The notes under the pieces are model-generated. The model was not told the origin of the DNA, did no database searches, and saw only the letters and a program-made list of their open reading frames with translations. Positions 34,913-34,922 of a stretch of DNA of 34,922 nt are shown here, piece by piece. The position numbers and the translations under genes were made by a program. Origin of the DNA: Acidimicrobiaceae bacterium (lineage in GTDB: Bacteria > Actinomycetota > Acidimicrobiia > Acidimicrobiales > Ilumatobacteraceae); the NCBI GenBank assembly GCA_947490975.1, contig CANLHV010000003.1:1-34922 (forward strand), read 5' to 3'. Position 1 is the stretch's first letter, and the number at the start of each line of letters is the position of its first letter.

Positions 34913-34922
34913 GGTTACATCA

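Overview
The window is a single co-directional block of 48 protein-coding genes, all on the + strand. By eye the base composition is about half G+C. The gene order runs str, S10, spc and alpha operons, then truA, rplM-rpsI, glmM, a GlmS-like gene, acpS, alr, tsaE-tsaB-rimI-tsaD, dusB, maf and groES-groEL. This is the arrangement known from Actinomycetota. The moderate GC, the very long GlmS-like protein, the zinc-type adenylate kinase and the low-complexity tails on ribosomal proteins point to a lineage away from the high-GC Streptomyces/Mycobacterium group. Class Acidimicrobiia, perhaps an aquatic member, is my best guess, but it is inferred from gene content and not proven.

Region 1 (1-4996): fusA and tuf (elongation factors) are followed closely by rpsJ. 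An HtrA-type membrane-anchored serine protease gene then sits between rpsJ and the rest of the S10 operon and ends in an intrinsic terminator. Region 2 (4997-19932): a new promoter and a leader of about 200 nt with several hairpins precede rplC. From there the S10, spc and alpha genes run almost without gaps to rplQ: rplC-D-W-B, rpsS, rplV, rpsC, rplP, rpmC, rpsQ, rplN-X-E, rpsZ, rpsH, rplF-R, rpsE, rpmD, rplO, secY, adk, infA, rpmJ, rpsM-K-D, rpoA, rplQ. Many neighbours overlap by 1-4 nt, which implies translational coupling. Region 3 (19949-21764): truA, then rplM-rpsI behind a likely promoter of their own. Region 4 (21858-28174): cell-wall and lipid precursor genes, namely glmM, a 1136-residue GlmS-like protein, acpS and alr. 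Region 5 (28180-32814): tRNA and ribosome modification genes (tsaE, tsaB, rimI, tsaD, dusB) and maf. Region 6 (32849-34912): a CIRCE operator, groES, groEL and a terminator.

Most of the window is conserved housekeeping machinery. The best candidate for something poorly described is the GlmS-like protein at 23244-26654, almost twice the length of a normal GlmS. It keeps the glutaminase residues, both SIS domains and the isomerase Lys/Glu/His positions. It also carries a helical insert of about 115 residues right after the catalytic Cys, a relocated copy of the usual C-terminal lysine motif, and about 195 further residues that I cannot assign to a family. Other points of interest are the protease inside the S10 region, the structured rplC leader, the UUCG hairpin where map is often found in related genomes, and basic or acidic extensions on L30, L22, S3, S5 and S19. 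I see no tRNA or rRNA genes, CRISPR arrays, insertion sequences or prophage genes.
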